Assembly: GCA_964019165.1 (NCBI GenBank) | Contig: OZ025268.1 | Coordinates: forward strand, 19,749,274 to 19,813,273 | Origin: Mastigias papua | Taxonomy: Eukaryota; Cnidaria; Scyphozoa; Rhizostomeae; Mastigiidae | Direction of reading: 5' to 3' | Length of the DNA: 64,000 nucleotides | Shown: positions 11,054 through 26,040 of the stretch, piece by piece | Position numbering within the stretch: the stretch's first letter is position 1 | Layout of the letters: every line of letters starts with the position of its first letter | Program-made: the position numbers and the translations under genes | The notes under the pieces: model-generated | Told to the model about the DNA's origin: nothing | Databases searched by the model: none | The model's input: the letters and a program-made list of their open reading frames with translations, nothing else

Positions 11054-13530
11054 ATAACCTTGGTATTTTGCCCAAAAATGACCAAAATTCAAATTCATTC
11101 ATTTTGATTGCAGATTGAAAAGTGATGAAAATGAGCGATTTTTGGCCAAAAAGTAAGGCTATAACCTTGGTATTTTGCCCAAAAATGACCAAAATTCAAC
11201 TTCATTCATTGTGATTGCAGATTGAAAAGTGATGAAAATGAGCGATTTTTGGCCAATAAGTAAGGCTATAACCTTGGTATTTTGCCCAAAAATGACCAAA
11301 ATTCAAATTCATTCATATTGATTGCAGATTGACAAGTGATGAAAATGAGCGATTTTTGGCCAAAAAGTAAGGCTATAACCTTGGTATTTTGCCCAAAAAT
11401 GACCAAAATTCAAATTCATTCATTTTGATTGCAGATTGAAAAGTGATGAAAATGAGCGATTTTTGGCCAAAAAGTAAGGCTATAACCTTGGTATTTTGCC
11501 CAACAATGACCAAAATTCACATTCATTCATTATGATTGCAGATTGAAAAGTGATGAAAATGAGCGTTTTTTGGTCAAAAAGTAAGGCTATAACCTTGGTA
11601 TTTTGCCCAAAAATGACCAAAATTCAAATTCATTCATTTTGATTGCAGATTGAAAAGTGATGAAAATGAGCGATTTTTGGCCAAAAAGTAAGGCTATAAC
11701 CTTGGTATTTTGCCCAAAAATGACCAAAATTCACATTCATTCATTTTGATTGCAGATTGAAAAGTGATGAAAATGAGCGATTTTTGGCCAAAAAGTAAGG
11801 CTATAACCTTGGTATTTTGCCCAAAAATGACCAAAATTCAACTTCATTCAGTTTGATTGCAGATTGAAAAGTGATGAAAATGAGCGATTTTTGGCCAAAA
11901 GTAAGGCTATAACCTTGGTATTTTGCCCAAAAATGACCAAAATTCAAATTCATTCATTTTGATTGCAGATTGAAAAGTGATGAAAATGAGCGATTTTTGG
12001 CCAAAAAGTAAGGCTATAACCTTGGTATTTTGCCCACATATGACCAAAATTCAAATTCATTCATTTTGATTGCAGATTGAAAAGTGATGAAAATGAACGA
12101 TTTTTGGCCAAAAAGTAAGGCTATAACCTTGGTATTTTGCCCAAACATGACCAAAATTCAATTTCATTCATTTTGATTGCAGATTGAAAAGTGATGAAAA
12201 TGAGCGATTTTTGGCCAAAAAGTAAGGCTATAACCTTGGTATTTTGCCCAAAAATGACCAAAATTCAAATTCATTCATTTTGATTGCAGATTGACAAGTG
12301 ATGAAAATGAGCGATTTTTGGCCAAAAAGTAAGGCTATAACCTTGGTATTTTGCCCAAACATGACCAAAATTCAAATTCATTCATTTTGATTGCAGATTG
12401 AAAAGTGATGAAAATGAGCGATTTTTGGCCAAAAAGTAAGGCTATAACCTTGGTATTTTGCCCAAAAATGACCAAAATTCAAATTCATTCATTTTGATTG
12501 CAGATTGAAAAGTGATGAAATTGAACGATTTTTGGCCAAAAAGTAAGGCTATAACCTTGGTATTTTGCCCTAAAATGACCAAAATTCAAATTCATTCATT
12601 TTGATTGCAGATTGAAAAGTGATGAAAATGAGCGATTTTTGGCCATAAAGTAAGGCTATAACCTTGGTATTTTCCCCACATATGACCAAACTTCAAATTC
12701 ATTCATTTTGATTGCAGATTGAAAAGTGATGAAAATGAACGATTTGTGGCCAAAAAGTAAGGCTATAACCTTGGTATTTTGCCCAAACATGACCAAAATT
12801 CAATTTCATTCATTTTGATTGCAGATTGAAAAGTGATGAAAATGAGCGATTTTTGGCCAAAAAGTAAGGCTATAACCTTGGTATTTTGCCCAAAAATGAC
12901 CAAAATTCAAATTCATTCATTTTGATTGCAGATTGAAAAGTGATGAAAATGAGCGATTTTTGGCCAAAAAGTAAGGCTATAACCTTGGTATTTTGCCCAA
13001 AAATGACGAAAATTCAAATTCATTCATTATGATTGCAGATTGAAAAGTGATGAAAATGAGCGATATTTGGTCAAAAAGTAAGGCTATAACCTTGGTATTT
13101 TGCCCAAAAATGACCAAAATTCAAATTCATTCATTTTGATTGCAGATTGAAAAGTGATGAAAATGAGCGATTTTTGGCCAAAAAGTAAGGCTATAACCTT
13201 GGTATTTTGCCCAAAAATGACCAAAATTCAACTTCATTCATTTTGATTGCAGATTGAAAAGTGATGAAAATGAGCGATTTTTGGCCAATAAGTAAGGCTA
13301 TAACCTTGGTATTTTGCCCAAAAATGACCAAAATTCAAATTCATTCATTTTGATTGCAGATTGAAAAGTGATGAAAATGAGCGATTTTTGGCCAAAAAGT
13401 AAGGCTATAACCTTGGTATTTTGCCCAAAAATGACGAAAATTCAAATTCATTCATTTTGATTGCAGATTGACAAGTGATGAAAATGAGCGATTTTTGGCC
13501 AATAAGTAAGGCTATAACCTTGGTATTTTG

Positions 13531-16500
13531 CCCAACAATGACCAAAATTCACATTCATTCATTATGATTGCAGATTGAAAAGTGATGAAAATGAGCGTTT
13601 TTTGGTCAAAAAGTAAGGCTATAACCTTGGTATTTTGCCCAAAAATGACCAAAATTCAAATTCATTCATTTTGATTGCAGATTGAAAAGTGATGAAAATG
13701 AGCGATTTTTGGCCAAAAAGTAAGGCTATAACCTTGGTATTTTGCCCAACAATGACCAAAATTCACATTCATTCATTATGATTGCAGATTGAAAAGTGAT
13801 GAAAATGAGCGTTTTTTGGTCAAAAAGTAAGGCTATAACCTTGGTATTTTGCCCAAAAATGACCAAAATTCAAATTCATTCATTTTGATTGCAGATTGAA
13901 AAGTGATGAAAATGAGCGATTTTTGGCCAAAACGTAAGGCTATAACCATTGGTATTTTGCCCAAAAATGACCAAAATTCACATTCATTCATTTTGATTGC
14001 AGATTGAAAAGTGATGAAAATGAGCGATTTTTGGCCAAAAAGTAAGGCTATAACCTTGGTATTTTGCCCAAAAATGACCAAAATTCAAATTCATTCATTT
14101 TGATTGCAGATTGAAAAGTGATGAAAATGAACGATTTTTGGCCAAAAAGTAAGGCTATAACCTTGGTATTTTGCCCAAACATGACCAAAATTCAATTTCA
14201 TTCATTTTGATTGCAGATTGAAAAGTGATGAAAATGAGCGATTTTTGGCCAAAAAGTAAGGCTATAACCTTGGTATTTTGCCCAAAAATGACCAAAATTC
14301 AAATTCATTCATTTTGATTGCAGATTGACAAGTGATGAAAATGAGCGATTTTTGGCCAAAAAGTAAGGCTATAACCTTGGTATTTTGCCCAAACATGACC
14401 AAAATTCAAATTCATTCATTTTGATTGCAGATTGAAAAGTGATGAAAATGAGCGATTTTTGGCCAAAAAGTAAGGCTATAACCTTGGTATTTTGCCCAAA
14501 AATGACCAAAATTCAAATTCATTCATTTTGATTGCAGATTGAAAAGTGATGAAATTGAACGATTTTTGGCCAAAAAGTAAGGCTATAAACTTGGTATTTT
14601 GCCCAAAAATGACCAAAATTCAAATTCATTCATTTTGATTGCAGATTGAAAAGTGATGAAAATGAGCGATTTTTGGCCAAAAAGTAAGGCTATAACCTTG
14701 GTATTTTCCCCACATATGACCAAACTTCAAATTCATTCATTTTGATTGCAGATTGAAAAGTGATGAAAATGAACGATTTTTGGCCAAAAAGTAAGGCTAT
14801 AACCTTGGTATTTTGCCCAAACATGACCAAAATTCAATTTCATTCATTTTGATTGCAGATTGAAAAGTGATGAAAATGAGCGATTTTTGGCCAAAAAGTA
14901 AGGCTATAACCTTGGTATTTTGCCCAAAAATGACCAAAATTCAAATTCATTCATTATGATTGCAGATTGAAAAGTGATGAAAATGAGCGATATTTGGTCA
15001 AAAAGTAAGGCTATAACCTTGGTATTTTGCCCAAAAATGACCAAAATTCAAATTCATTCATTTTGATTGCAGATTGAAAAGTGATGAAAATGAGCGATTT
15101 TTGGCCAAAAAGTAAGGCTATAACCTTGGTATTTTGCCCAAAAATGACCAAAATTCAACTTCATTCATTTTGATTGCAGATTGAAAAGTGATGAAAATGA
15201 GCGATTTTTGGCCAATAAGTAAGGCTATAACCTTGGTATTTTGCCCAAAAATGACCAAAATTCAAATTCATTCATTTTGATTGCAGATTGAAAAGTGATG
15301 AAAATGAGCGATTTTTGGCCAAAAAGTAAGGCTATAACCTTGGTATTTTGCCCAAAAATGACCAAAATTCAAATTCATTCATTTTGATTGCAGATTGACA
15401 AGTGATGAAAATGAGCGATTTTTGGCCAATAAGTAAGGCTATAACCTTGGTATTTTGCCCAACAATGACCAAAATTCACATTCATTCATTATGATTGCAG
15501 ATTGAAAAGTGATGAAAATGAGCGTTTTTTGGTCAAAAAGTAAGGCTATAACCTTGGTATTTTGCCCAAAAATGACCAAAATTCAAATTCATTCATTTTG
15601 ATTGCAGATTGAAAAGTGATGAAAATGAGCGATTTTTGGCCAAAAAGTAAGGCTATAACCTTGGTATTTTGCCCAACAATGACCAAAATTCACATTCATT
15701 CATTATGATTGCAGATTGAAAAGTGATGAAAATGAGCGTTTTTTGGTCAAAAAGTAAGGCTATAACCTTGGTATTTTGCCCAAAAATGACCAAAATTCAA
15801 ATTCATTCATTTTGATTGCAGATTGAAAAGTGATGAAAATGAGCGATTTTTGGCCAAAAAGTAAGGCTATAACCTTGGTATTTTGCCCAAAAATGACCAA
15901 AATTCACATTCATTCATTTTGATTGCAGATTGAAAAGTGATGAAAATGAGCGATTTTTGGCCAAAAAGTAAGGCTATAACCTTGGTATTTTGCCCAAAAA
16001 TGACCAAAATTCAAATTCATTCAGTTTGATTGCAGATTGAAAAGTGATGAAAATGAGCGATTTTTGGCCAAAAGTAAGGCTATAACCTTGGTATTTTGCC
16101 CAAAAATGACCAAAATTCAAATTCATTCATTTTGATTGCAGATTGAAAAGTGATGAAAATGAGCGATTTTTGGCCAAAAAGTAAGGATATAACATTGGTA
16201 TTTTGCCCACATATGACCAAAATTCAAATTCATTCATTTTGATTGCAGATTGAAAAGTGATGAAAATGAGCGATTTTTGGCCAAAAAGTAAGGCTATAAC
16301 CTTGGTATTTTGCCCAAAAATGACCAAAATTCAAATTCATTCATTTTGATTGCAGATTGACAAGTGATGAAAATGAGCGATTTGTGGCCAATAAGTAAGG
16401 CTATAACCTTGGTATTTTGCCCAACTATGACCAAAATTCACATTCATTCATTATGATTGCAGATTGAAAAGTGATGAAAATGAGCGTTTTTTGGTCAAAA

Positions 16501-17300
16501 AGTAAGGCTATAACCTTGGTATTTTGCCCAAAAATGACCAAAATTCAAATTCATTCATTTTGATTGCAGATTGAAAAGTGATGAAAATGAGCGATTTTTG
16601 GCCAAAAAGTAAGGCTATAACCTTGGTATTTTGCCCAACAATGACCAAAATTCACATTCATTCATTATGATTGCAGATTGAAAAGTGATGAAAATGAGCG
16701 TTTTTTGGTCAAAAAGTAAGGCTATAACCTTGGTATTTTGCCCAAAAATGACCAAAATTCAAATTCATTCATTTTGATTGCAGATTGAAAAGTGATGAAA
16801 ATGAGCGATTTTTGGCCAAAAAGTAAGGCTATAACCTTGGTATTTTGCCCAAAAATGACCAAAATTCACATTCATTCATTTTGATTGCAGATTGAAAAGT
16901 GATGAAAATGAGCGATTTTTGGCCAAAAAGTAAGGCTATAACCTTGGTATTTTGCCCAAAAATGACCAAAATTCAAATTCATTCAGTTTGATTGCAGATT
17001 GAAAAGTGATGAAAATGAGCGATTTTTGGCCAAAAGTAAGGCTATAACCTTGGTATTTTGCCCAAAAATGACCAAAATTCAAATTCATTCATTTTGATTG
17101 CAGATTGAAAAGTGATGAAAATGAGCGATTTTTGGCCAAAAAGTAAGGATATAACCTTGGTATTTTGCCCACATATGACCAAAATTCAAATTCATTCATT
17201 TTGATTGCAGATTGAAAAGTGATGAAAATGAGCGATTTTTGGCCAAAAAGTAAGGCTATAACCTTGGTATTTTCCCCACATATGACCAAACTTCAAATTC
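13531..17300. repeat. 18-mer and 9-mer higher-order duplications in the satellite
   Basis: A distinctive monomer with cccaacaatg, then attcacattcattcattatg and gcgttttttggtc occurs at 13531 and 15458. The spacing of 1927 bp is 18 x 107 plus the single extra base seen near 13948. The intervening monomers repeat in the same order. A related variant (cccaactatg) follows at 16420, 962 bp further, which is 9 x 107 minus one base lost near 16070. The pattern indicates unequal exchange of multi-monomer blocks. Confidence 0.8.
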
Positions 17301-20300
17301 ATTCATTTTGATTGCAGATTGAAAAGTGATGAAAATGAGCGATTTTTGGCCAAAAAGTAAGGCTATAACCTTGGTATTTTCCCCACATATGACCAAACTT
17401 CAAATTCATTCATTTTGATTGCAGATTGAAAAGTGATGAAAATGAACGATTTTTGGCCAAAAAGTAAGGCTATAACCTTGGTATTTTGCCCAAACATGAC
17501 CAAAATTCAATTTCATTCATTTTGATTGCAGATTGAAAAGTGATGAAAATGAGCGACTTTTGGCCAAAAAGTAAGGCTATAACCTTGGTATTTTGCCCAA
17601 AAATGACCAAAATTCAAATTCATTCATTTTGATTGCAGATTGAAAAGTGATGAAAATGAGCGATTTTTGGCCAAAAAGTAAGGCTATAACCTTGGTATTT
17701 TGCCCAAAAATGACCAAAATTCAAATTCATTCATTATGATTGCAGATTGACAAGTGATGAAAATGAGCGATATTTGGTCAAAAAGTAAGGCTATAACCTT
17801 GGTATTTTGCCCAAAAATGACCAAAATTCAAATTCATTCATTTTGATTGCAGATTGAAAAGTGATGAAAATGAGCGATTTTTGGCCAAAAAGTAAGGCTA
17901 TAACCTTGGTATTTTGCCCAAAAATGACCAAAATTCAACTTCATTCATTTTGATTGCAGATTGAAAAGTGATGAAAATGAGCGATTTTTGTCCAATAAGT
18001 AAGGCTATAACCTTGGTATTTTGCCCAAAAATGACCAAAATTCAAATTCATTCATTTTGATTGCAGATTGAAAAGTGATGAAAATGAGCGATTTTTGGCC
18101 AAAAAGTAAGGCTATAACCTTGGTATTTTGCCCAAAAATGACGAAAATTCAAATTCATTCATTTTGATTGCAGATTGACAAGTGATGAAAATGAGCGATT
18201 TTTGGCCAATAAGTAAGGCTATAACCTTGGTATTTTGCCCAAAAATGACCAAAATTCAAATTCATTCATTTTGATTGCAGATTGAAAAGTGATGAAAATG
18301 AGCGATTTTTGGCCAAAAAGTAAGGCTATAACCTTGGTATTTTGCCCAAAAATGACCAAAATTCAAATTCATTCATTTTGATTGCAGATTGAAAAGTGAT
18401 GAAAATGAGCGATATTTGGCCAAAACGTAAGGCTATAACCTTGGTATTTTGCCCACATATGACCAAAATTCAAATTCATTCATTTTGATTGCAGATTGAA
18501 AAGTGATGAAAATGAGCGATTTTTGGCCAAAAAGTAAGGCTATAACCTTGGTATTTTGCCCACATATGACAAAAATTCAAATTGATTCATTTTGATTGCA
18601 GATTGAAAAGTGATGAAAATGAACGATTTTTGGCCAAAAAGTAAGGCTATAACCTTGGTATTTTGCCCAAAAATGACCAAAATTCAAATTCATTCATTTT
18701 GATTGCAGATTGACAAGTGATGTAAATGAACGATTTTTGGCCAAAAAGTAAGGCTATAACCTTGGTATTTTGCCCAAAAATGACCAAAATTCACATTCAT
18801 TCATTTTGATTGCAGATTGAAAAGTGATGAAAATGAACGATTTTTGGCCAAAAAGTAAGGCTATAACCTTGGTATTTTGCCCAAAAATGACCAAAATTCA
18901 AATTCATTCATTTTGATTGCAGATTGAAAAGTGATGAAAATGAGCGATTTTTGGCCAATAAGTAAGGCTATAACCTTGGTATTTTGCCCAAAAATGACCA
19001 AAATTCAAATTCATTCATTTTGATTGCAGATTGAAAAGTGATGAAAATGAGCGATTTTTGGCCAAAAAGTAAGGCTATAACCTTGGTATTTTGCCCACAT
19101 ATGACAAAAATTCAAATTGATTCATTTTGATTGCAGATTGAAAAGTGATGAAAATGAACGATTTTTGGCCAAATAGTAAGGCTATAACCTTGGTATTTTG
19201 CCCAAACATGACCAAAATTCAAATTCATTCATTTTGATTGCAGATTGACAAGTGATGAAAATGAGCGATTTTTGGCCAAACAGTAAGGCTATAACCTTGG
19301 TATTTTGCCCAAAAATGACCAAAATTCAAATTCATTCATTTTGATTGCAGATTGACAAGTGATGTAAATGAACGATTTTTGGCCAAAAAGTAAGGCTATA
19401 ACCTTGGTATTTTGCCCAAAAATGACCAAAATTCAAATTCATTCATTTTGATTGCAGATTGAAAAGTGATGAAAATGAACGATTTTTGGCCAAAAAGTAA
19501 GGCTATAACCTTGGTATTTTGCCCAAAAATGACCAAAATTCAAATTCATTCATTTTGATTGCAGATTGAAAAGTGATGAAAATGAGCGATTTTTGGCCAA
19601 TAAGTAAGGCTATAACCTTGGTATTTTGCCCAAAAATGACCAAACTTCAAATTCATTCATTTTGATTGCAGATTGAAAAGTGATGAAAATGAGCGATGTT
19701 TGGCCAAAAAGTAAGGCTATAACCTTGGTATTTTGCCCAAAAATGACCAAAATTCAAATTCATTCATTTTGATTGCAGATTGAAAAGTGATGAAAATGAG
19801 CGATTTTTGGCCAAAAAGTAAGGCTATAACCTTGGTATTTTGCCCAAAAATGACCAAAATTCAACTTCATTCATTTTGATTGCAGATTGAAAAGTGATGA
19901 AAATGAGCGATTTTTGGCCAATAAGTAAGGCTATAACCTTGGTATTTTGCCCAAAAATGACCAAACTTCAAATTCATTCATTTTGATTGCAGATTGAAAA
20001 GTGATGAAAATGAGCGATTTTTGGTCAAAAAGTAAGGCTATAACCTTGGTATTTTGCCCAAAAATGACCAAAATTCAAATTCATTCATTTTGATTGCAGA
20101 TTGAAAAGTGATGAAAATGAGCGATTTTTGGCCAAAAAGTAAGGCTATAACCTTGGTATTTTGCCCAAAAATGACCAAAATTGAACTTCATTCATTTTGA
20201 TTGCAGATTGAAAAGTGATGAAAATGAGCGATTTTTGGCCAATAAGTAAGGCTATAACCTTGGTATTTTGCCCAAAAATGACCAAACTTCAAATTCATTC

Positions 20301-23300
20301 ATTTTGATTGCAGATTGAAAAGTGATGAAAATGAGCGATTTTTGGTCAAAAAGTAAGGCTATAACCTTGGTATTTTGCCCAAAAATGACCAAAATTCAAA
20401 TTCATTCATTTTGATTGCAGATTGAAAAGTGATGAAAATGAGCGATTTTTGGCCAAAAAGTAAGGCTATAACCTTGGTATTTTGCCCAAAAATGACCAAA
20501 ATTCAAATTCATTCATTTTGATTGCAGATTGAAAAGTGATGAAAATGAGCGATTTTTGGTCAAAAAGTAAGGCTATAACCTTGGTATTTTGCCCAAAAAT
20601 GACGAAAATTCAAATTCATTCATTTTGATTGCAGATTGAAAAGTGATGAAAATGAGCGATTTTTGGCCAAAAAGTAAGGCTATAACCTTGGTATTTTGCC
20701 CAAAAATGACCAAAATTCAAATTCATTCATTATGATTGCAGATTGACAAGTGATGGAAATGAGCGATTTTTGGCCAAAAAGTAAGGCTATAACCTTGGTA
20801 TTTTGCCCAAAAATGACCAAAATTCAAATTCATTCATTTTGATTGCAGATTGACAAGTGATGAAAATGAGCGATTTTTGGCCAAAAAGTAAGGCTATAAC
20901 CTTGGTATTTTGCCCAAAAATGACCAAAATTCAAATTCATTCATTTTGATTGCAGATTGAAAAGTGATGAAAATGCGCGATTTTTGCCCAAAAAGTAAGG
21001 CTATAACCTTGGTATTTTGCCCAAAAATGACCAAAATTCAAATTCATTCAGTTTGATTGCAGACTGACAAGTGATGAAAATGAGCGATTTTTGGCCAAAA
21101 AGTAAGGCTATAACCTTGGTATTTTGCCCAAAAATGACCAAAATTCAAATTCATTCATTTTGATTGCAGATTGAAAAGTGATGGAAATGAGCGATGTTTG
21201 GCCAAAAAGTAAGGCTATAACCTTGGTATTTTGCCCACATATGACCAAAATTCAAATTCATTCATTTTGATTGCAGATTGAACAGTGATGAAAATGAACG
21301 ATTTTTGGCCGAAAAGTAAGGCTATAACCTTGGTATTTTGCCCAAACATGACCAAAATTCAAATTCATTCATTTTGATTGCAGATTGAAAAGTGATGAAA
21401 ATGAGCGATTTTTGGCCAAAAAGTAAGGCTATAACCTTGGTATTTTGCCAAAAAATGACCAAAATTCAAATTCATTCATTTTGATTGCAGATTGAACAGT
21501 GATGAAAATGAACGATTTTTGGCCAAAAAGTAAGGATATAACCTTGGTATTTTGCCCAAAAATGACCAAAATTCAAATTCATTCATTTTGATTGCAGATT
21601 GAAAAGTGATGGAAATGAGCGATGTTTGGCCAAAAAGTAAGGCTATAACCTTGGTATTTTGCCCACATATGACCAAAATTCAAATTCATTCATTTTGATT
21701 GCAGATTGAACAGTGATGAAAATGAACGATTTTTGGCCGAAAAGTAAGGCTATAACCTTGGTATTTTGCCCAAACATGACCAAAATTCAAATTCATTCAT
21801 TTTGATTGCAGATTGAAAAGTGATGAAAATGAGCGATTTTTGGCCAAAAAGTAAGGCTATAACCTTGGTATTTTGCCAAAAAATGACCAAAATTCAAATT
21901 CATTCATTTTGATTGCAGATTGAACAGTGATGAAAATGAACGATTTTTGGCCAAAAAGTAAGGATATAACCTTGGTATTTTGCCCACATATGACCAAAAT
22001 TCAAATTCATTCAGTTTGATTGCAGATTGAAAAGTGATGAAAATGAACGATTTTTGGCCAAAAAGTAAGGCTATAACCTTGGTATTTTGCCCAAACATGA
22101 CCACAATTCAAATTCATTCATTTTGATTGCAGATTGACAAGTGATGAAAATGAGCGATTTTTGGCCAAAAAGTAAGGCTATAACCTTGGTATTTTGCCCA
22201 AAAATGACCAAAATTCAAATTCATTCATTTTGATTGCAGATTGAAAAGTGATGAAAATGAGCGATGTTTGGCCAAAAAGTAAGGCTATAACCTTGGTATT
22301 TTGCCCAAAAATGACCAAAATTCAAATTCATTCATTTTGATTGCAGATTGAAAAGTGATGGAAATGAGCGATGTTTGGCCAAAAAGTAAGGCTATTACCT
22401 TGGTATTTTGCCCACATATGACCAAAATTCAAATTCATTCATTTTGATTGCAGATTGAACAGTGATGAAAATGAACGATTTTTGGCCAAAAAGTAAGGCT
22501 ATAACCTTGGTATTTTGCCCAAACATGACCAAAATTCAAATTCATTCATTTTGATTGCAGATTGAAAAGTGATGAAAATGAGCGATTTTTGCCCAAAAAG
22601 TAAGGCTATAACCTTGGTATTTTGCCCAAAAATGACCAAACTTCGAATTCATTCATTTTGATTGCAGATTGAACAGTGATGAAAATGAACGATTTTTGGC
22701 CAAAAAGTAAGGCTATAACCTTGGTATTTTGCCCACATATGACCAAAATTCAAATTCATTCATTTTGATTGCAGATTGAAAAGTGATGAAAATGAACGAT
22801 TTTTGGCCAAAAAGTAAGGCTATAACCTTGGTATTTTGCCCAAACATGACCAAAATTCAAATTCATTCATTTTGATTGCAGATTGAAAAGTGATGAAAAT
22901 GAGCGATTTTTGGCCAAAAAGTAAGGCTATAACCTTGGTATTTTGCCCAAAAATGACCAAAATTCAAATTCATTCATTTTGATTGCAGATTGAAAAGTGA
23001 TGAAAATGAGCGACTTTTGGCCAAAAAGTAAGGCTATAACCTTGGTATTTTGCCCACAAATGACCAAAATTCAAATTCATTCATTATGATTGCAGATTGA
23101 AAAGTGATGAAAATGAGCGATTTTTGGTCAAAAAGTAAGGCTATAACCTTGGTATTTTGCCCAATAATGACCAAACTTCAAATTCATTCATTATGATTGC
23201 AGATTGATAAGTGATGAAAATGAGCGATTTTTGGCCAAAAAGTAAGGCTATAACCTTGGTATTTTGCCCAAAAATGACCAAAATTCAACTTCATTCATTT

Positions 23301-26040
23301 TGATTGCAGATTGAAAAGTGATGAAAATGAGCGATTTTTGGCCAAAAAGTAAGGCTATAACCTTGGTATTTTGCCCACAAATGACCGAAATTCAAATTCA
23401 TTCATTTTGATTGCAGATTGAAAAGTGATGAAAATGAGCGATTTTTGGCCAAAAAGTAAGGCTATAACCTTGGTATTTTGCCCAAAAATGACCAAAATTC
23501 AAATTCATTCAGTTTGATTGCAGATTGAAAAGTGATGAAATTGAGCGATTTTTGGCCAAAAAGTAAGGCTATAACCTTGGTATTTTGCCCAAAAATGACC
23601 AAATTTCAAATTCATTCATTTTGATTGCAGATTGAAAAGTGATGAAAATGAGCGATTTTTGGCCAAAACGTAAGGCTATAACCTTGGTATTTTGCCCAAA
23701 AATGACCAAAATTCAAATTCATTCATTTTGATTGCAGATTGAAAAGTGATGAAAATGAGCGATTTTTGGCCAAAAAGTAAGGCTATAACCTTGGTATTTT
23801 GCCCAAAAATGACCAAAATTCAAATTCATTCAATTTGATTGCAGATTGAAAAGTGATGAAAATGAGCGACTTTTGGCCAAAAAGTAAGGCTATAACCTTG
23901 GTATTTTGCCCAAAAATGACCAAAATTCAAATTCATTCATTATGATTGCAGATTGAAAAGTGATGAAAATGAGCGATTTTTGGTCAAAAAGTAAGGCTAT
24001 AACCTTGGTATTTTGCCCAATAATGACCAAACTTCAAATTCATTCATTATGATTGCAGATTGATAAGTGATGAAAATGAGCGATTTTTGGCCAAAAAGTA
24101 AGGCTATAACCTTGGTATTTTGCCCAAAAATGACCAAAATTCAACTTCATTCATTTTGATTGCAGATTGAAAAGTGATGAAAATGAGCGATTTTTGGCCA
24201 AAAAGTAAGGCTATAACCTTGGTATTTTGCCCAAAAATGACCAAAATTCAAATTCATTCATTTTGATTGCAGATTGAAAAGTGATGAAAATGAGCGATTT
24301 TTGGCCAAAAAGTAAGGCTATAACCTTGGTATTTTGCCCAAAAATGACCAAAATTCAAATTCATTCAGTTTGATTGCAGATTGAAAAGTGATGAAATTGA
24401 GCGATTTTTGGCCAAAAAGTAAGGCTATAACCTTGGTATTTTGCCCAAAAATGACCAAATTTCAAATTCATTCATTTTGATTGCAGATTGAAAAGTGATG
24501 AAAATGAGCGATTTTTGGCCAAAACGTAAGGCTATAACCTTGGTATTTTGCCCAAAAATGACCAAAATTCAAATTCATTCATTTTGATTGCAGATTGAAA
24601 AGTGATGAAAATAAGCGATGTTTGGCCAAAAAGTAAGGCTATAACCTTGGTATTTTTCCCAAACATGACCAAAATTTCAAATTCATTCATTTTGATTGCA
24701 GATTGAAAAGTGATGAAAATGAGCGATTTTTGGCCAATAAGTAAGGCTATAACCTTGGTATTTTGCCCAAAAATGACCAAAATTCAAATTTATTCATTTT
24801 GATTGCAGATTGAAAAGTGATGAAAATGAGCGATTTTTGGCCAAAAAGTAAGGCTATAACCTTGGTATTTTGCCCAAAAATGACCAAAATTCAAATTCAT
24901 TCATTTTGATTGCAGATTGAAAAGTGATGAAAATGAGCGATTTTTGGCCAGAAAGTAAGGCTATAACCTTGGTATTTTGCCCACATATGACCAAAATTCA
25001 AATTCATTCATTTTGATTGCAGATTGAAAAGTGATGAAAATGAACGATTTTTGGCCAAAAAGTAAGGCTATAACCTTGGTATTTTGCCCAAAAATGACCA
25101 AAATTCAAATTCATTCAGTTTGATTGCAGATTGAAAAGTGATGAAAATGAGCGATGTTTGGCCAATAAGTAAGGCTATAGCCTTGGTATTTTGCCCAAAA
25201 ATGACCAAAATTCAAATTCATTCATTATGATTGCAGATTGAAAAGTGATGAAAATGAGCGACTTTTGGCCAAAAAGTAAGGCTATAACCTTGGTATTTTG
25301 CCCAAAAATGACCAAAATTCAAATTCATTCATTTTGATTGCAGATTGAAAAGTGATGAAAATGAGCGATTTTTGGCCAATAAGTAAGGCTATAACCTTGG
25401 TATTTTGCCCAAAAATGACCAAAATTCAAATTCATTCATTATGATTGCAGATTGAAAAGTGATGAAAATGAGCGATTTTTGGTCAAAAAGTAAGGCTATA
25501 ACCTTGGTATTTTGCCCACAAATGACCAAAATTCAAATTCATTCATTTTGATTGCAGATTGAAAAGTGATGAAAATGAGCGATTTTTGGCCAAAAAGTAA
25601 GGCTATAACCTTGGTATTTTGCCTACATATGACCAAAATTCAAATTCATTCATTTTGATTGCAGATTGAAAAGTGATGAAAATGAACGATTTTTGGCCAA
25701 AAAGTAAGGCTATAACCTTGGTATTTTGCCCAAAAATGACCAAAATTCAAATTCATTCATTTTGATTGCAGATTGAAAAGTGATGAAAATGAGCGATTTT
25801 TGGCCAATAAGTAAGGCTATAACCTTGGTATTTTGCCCAAAAATGACCAAAATTCAAATTCATTCATTTTGATTGCAGATTGAAAAGTGATGAAAATGAG
25901 CGATTTTTGGCCAAAAAGTAAGGCTATAACCTTGGTATTTTTCCCAAAAATGACCAAAATTCAAATTCATTCATTTTGATTGCAGATTGACAAGTGATGA
26001 AAATGAGCGATTTTTGGCCAAAAAGTAAGGCTATAACCTT

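Noticed and set aside
13833..24780. Minus-strand ORFs of 66-82 codons inside the satellite (13833, 16127, 17089, 21476, 21904, 24532)
   Set aside because: They are repeats of the 107-bp monomer read in successive frames, appear only where small variants remove stops, and encode no recognisable domain.
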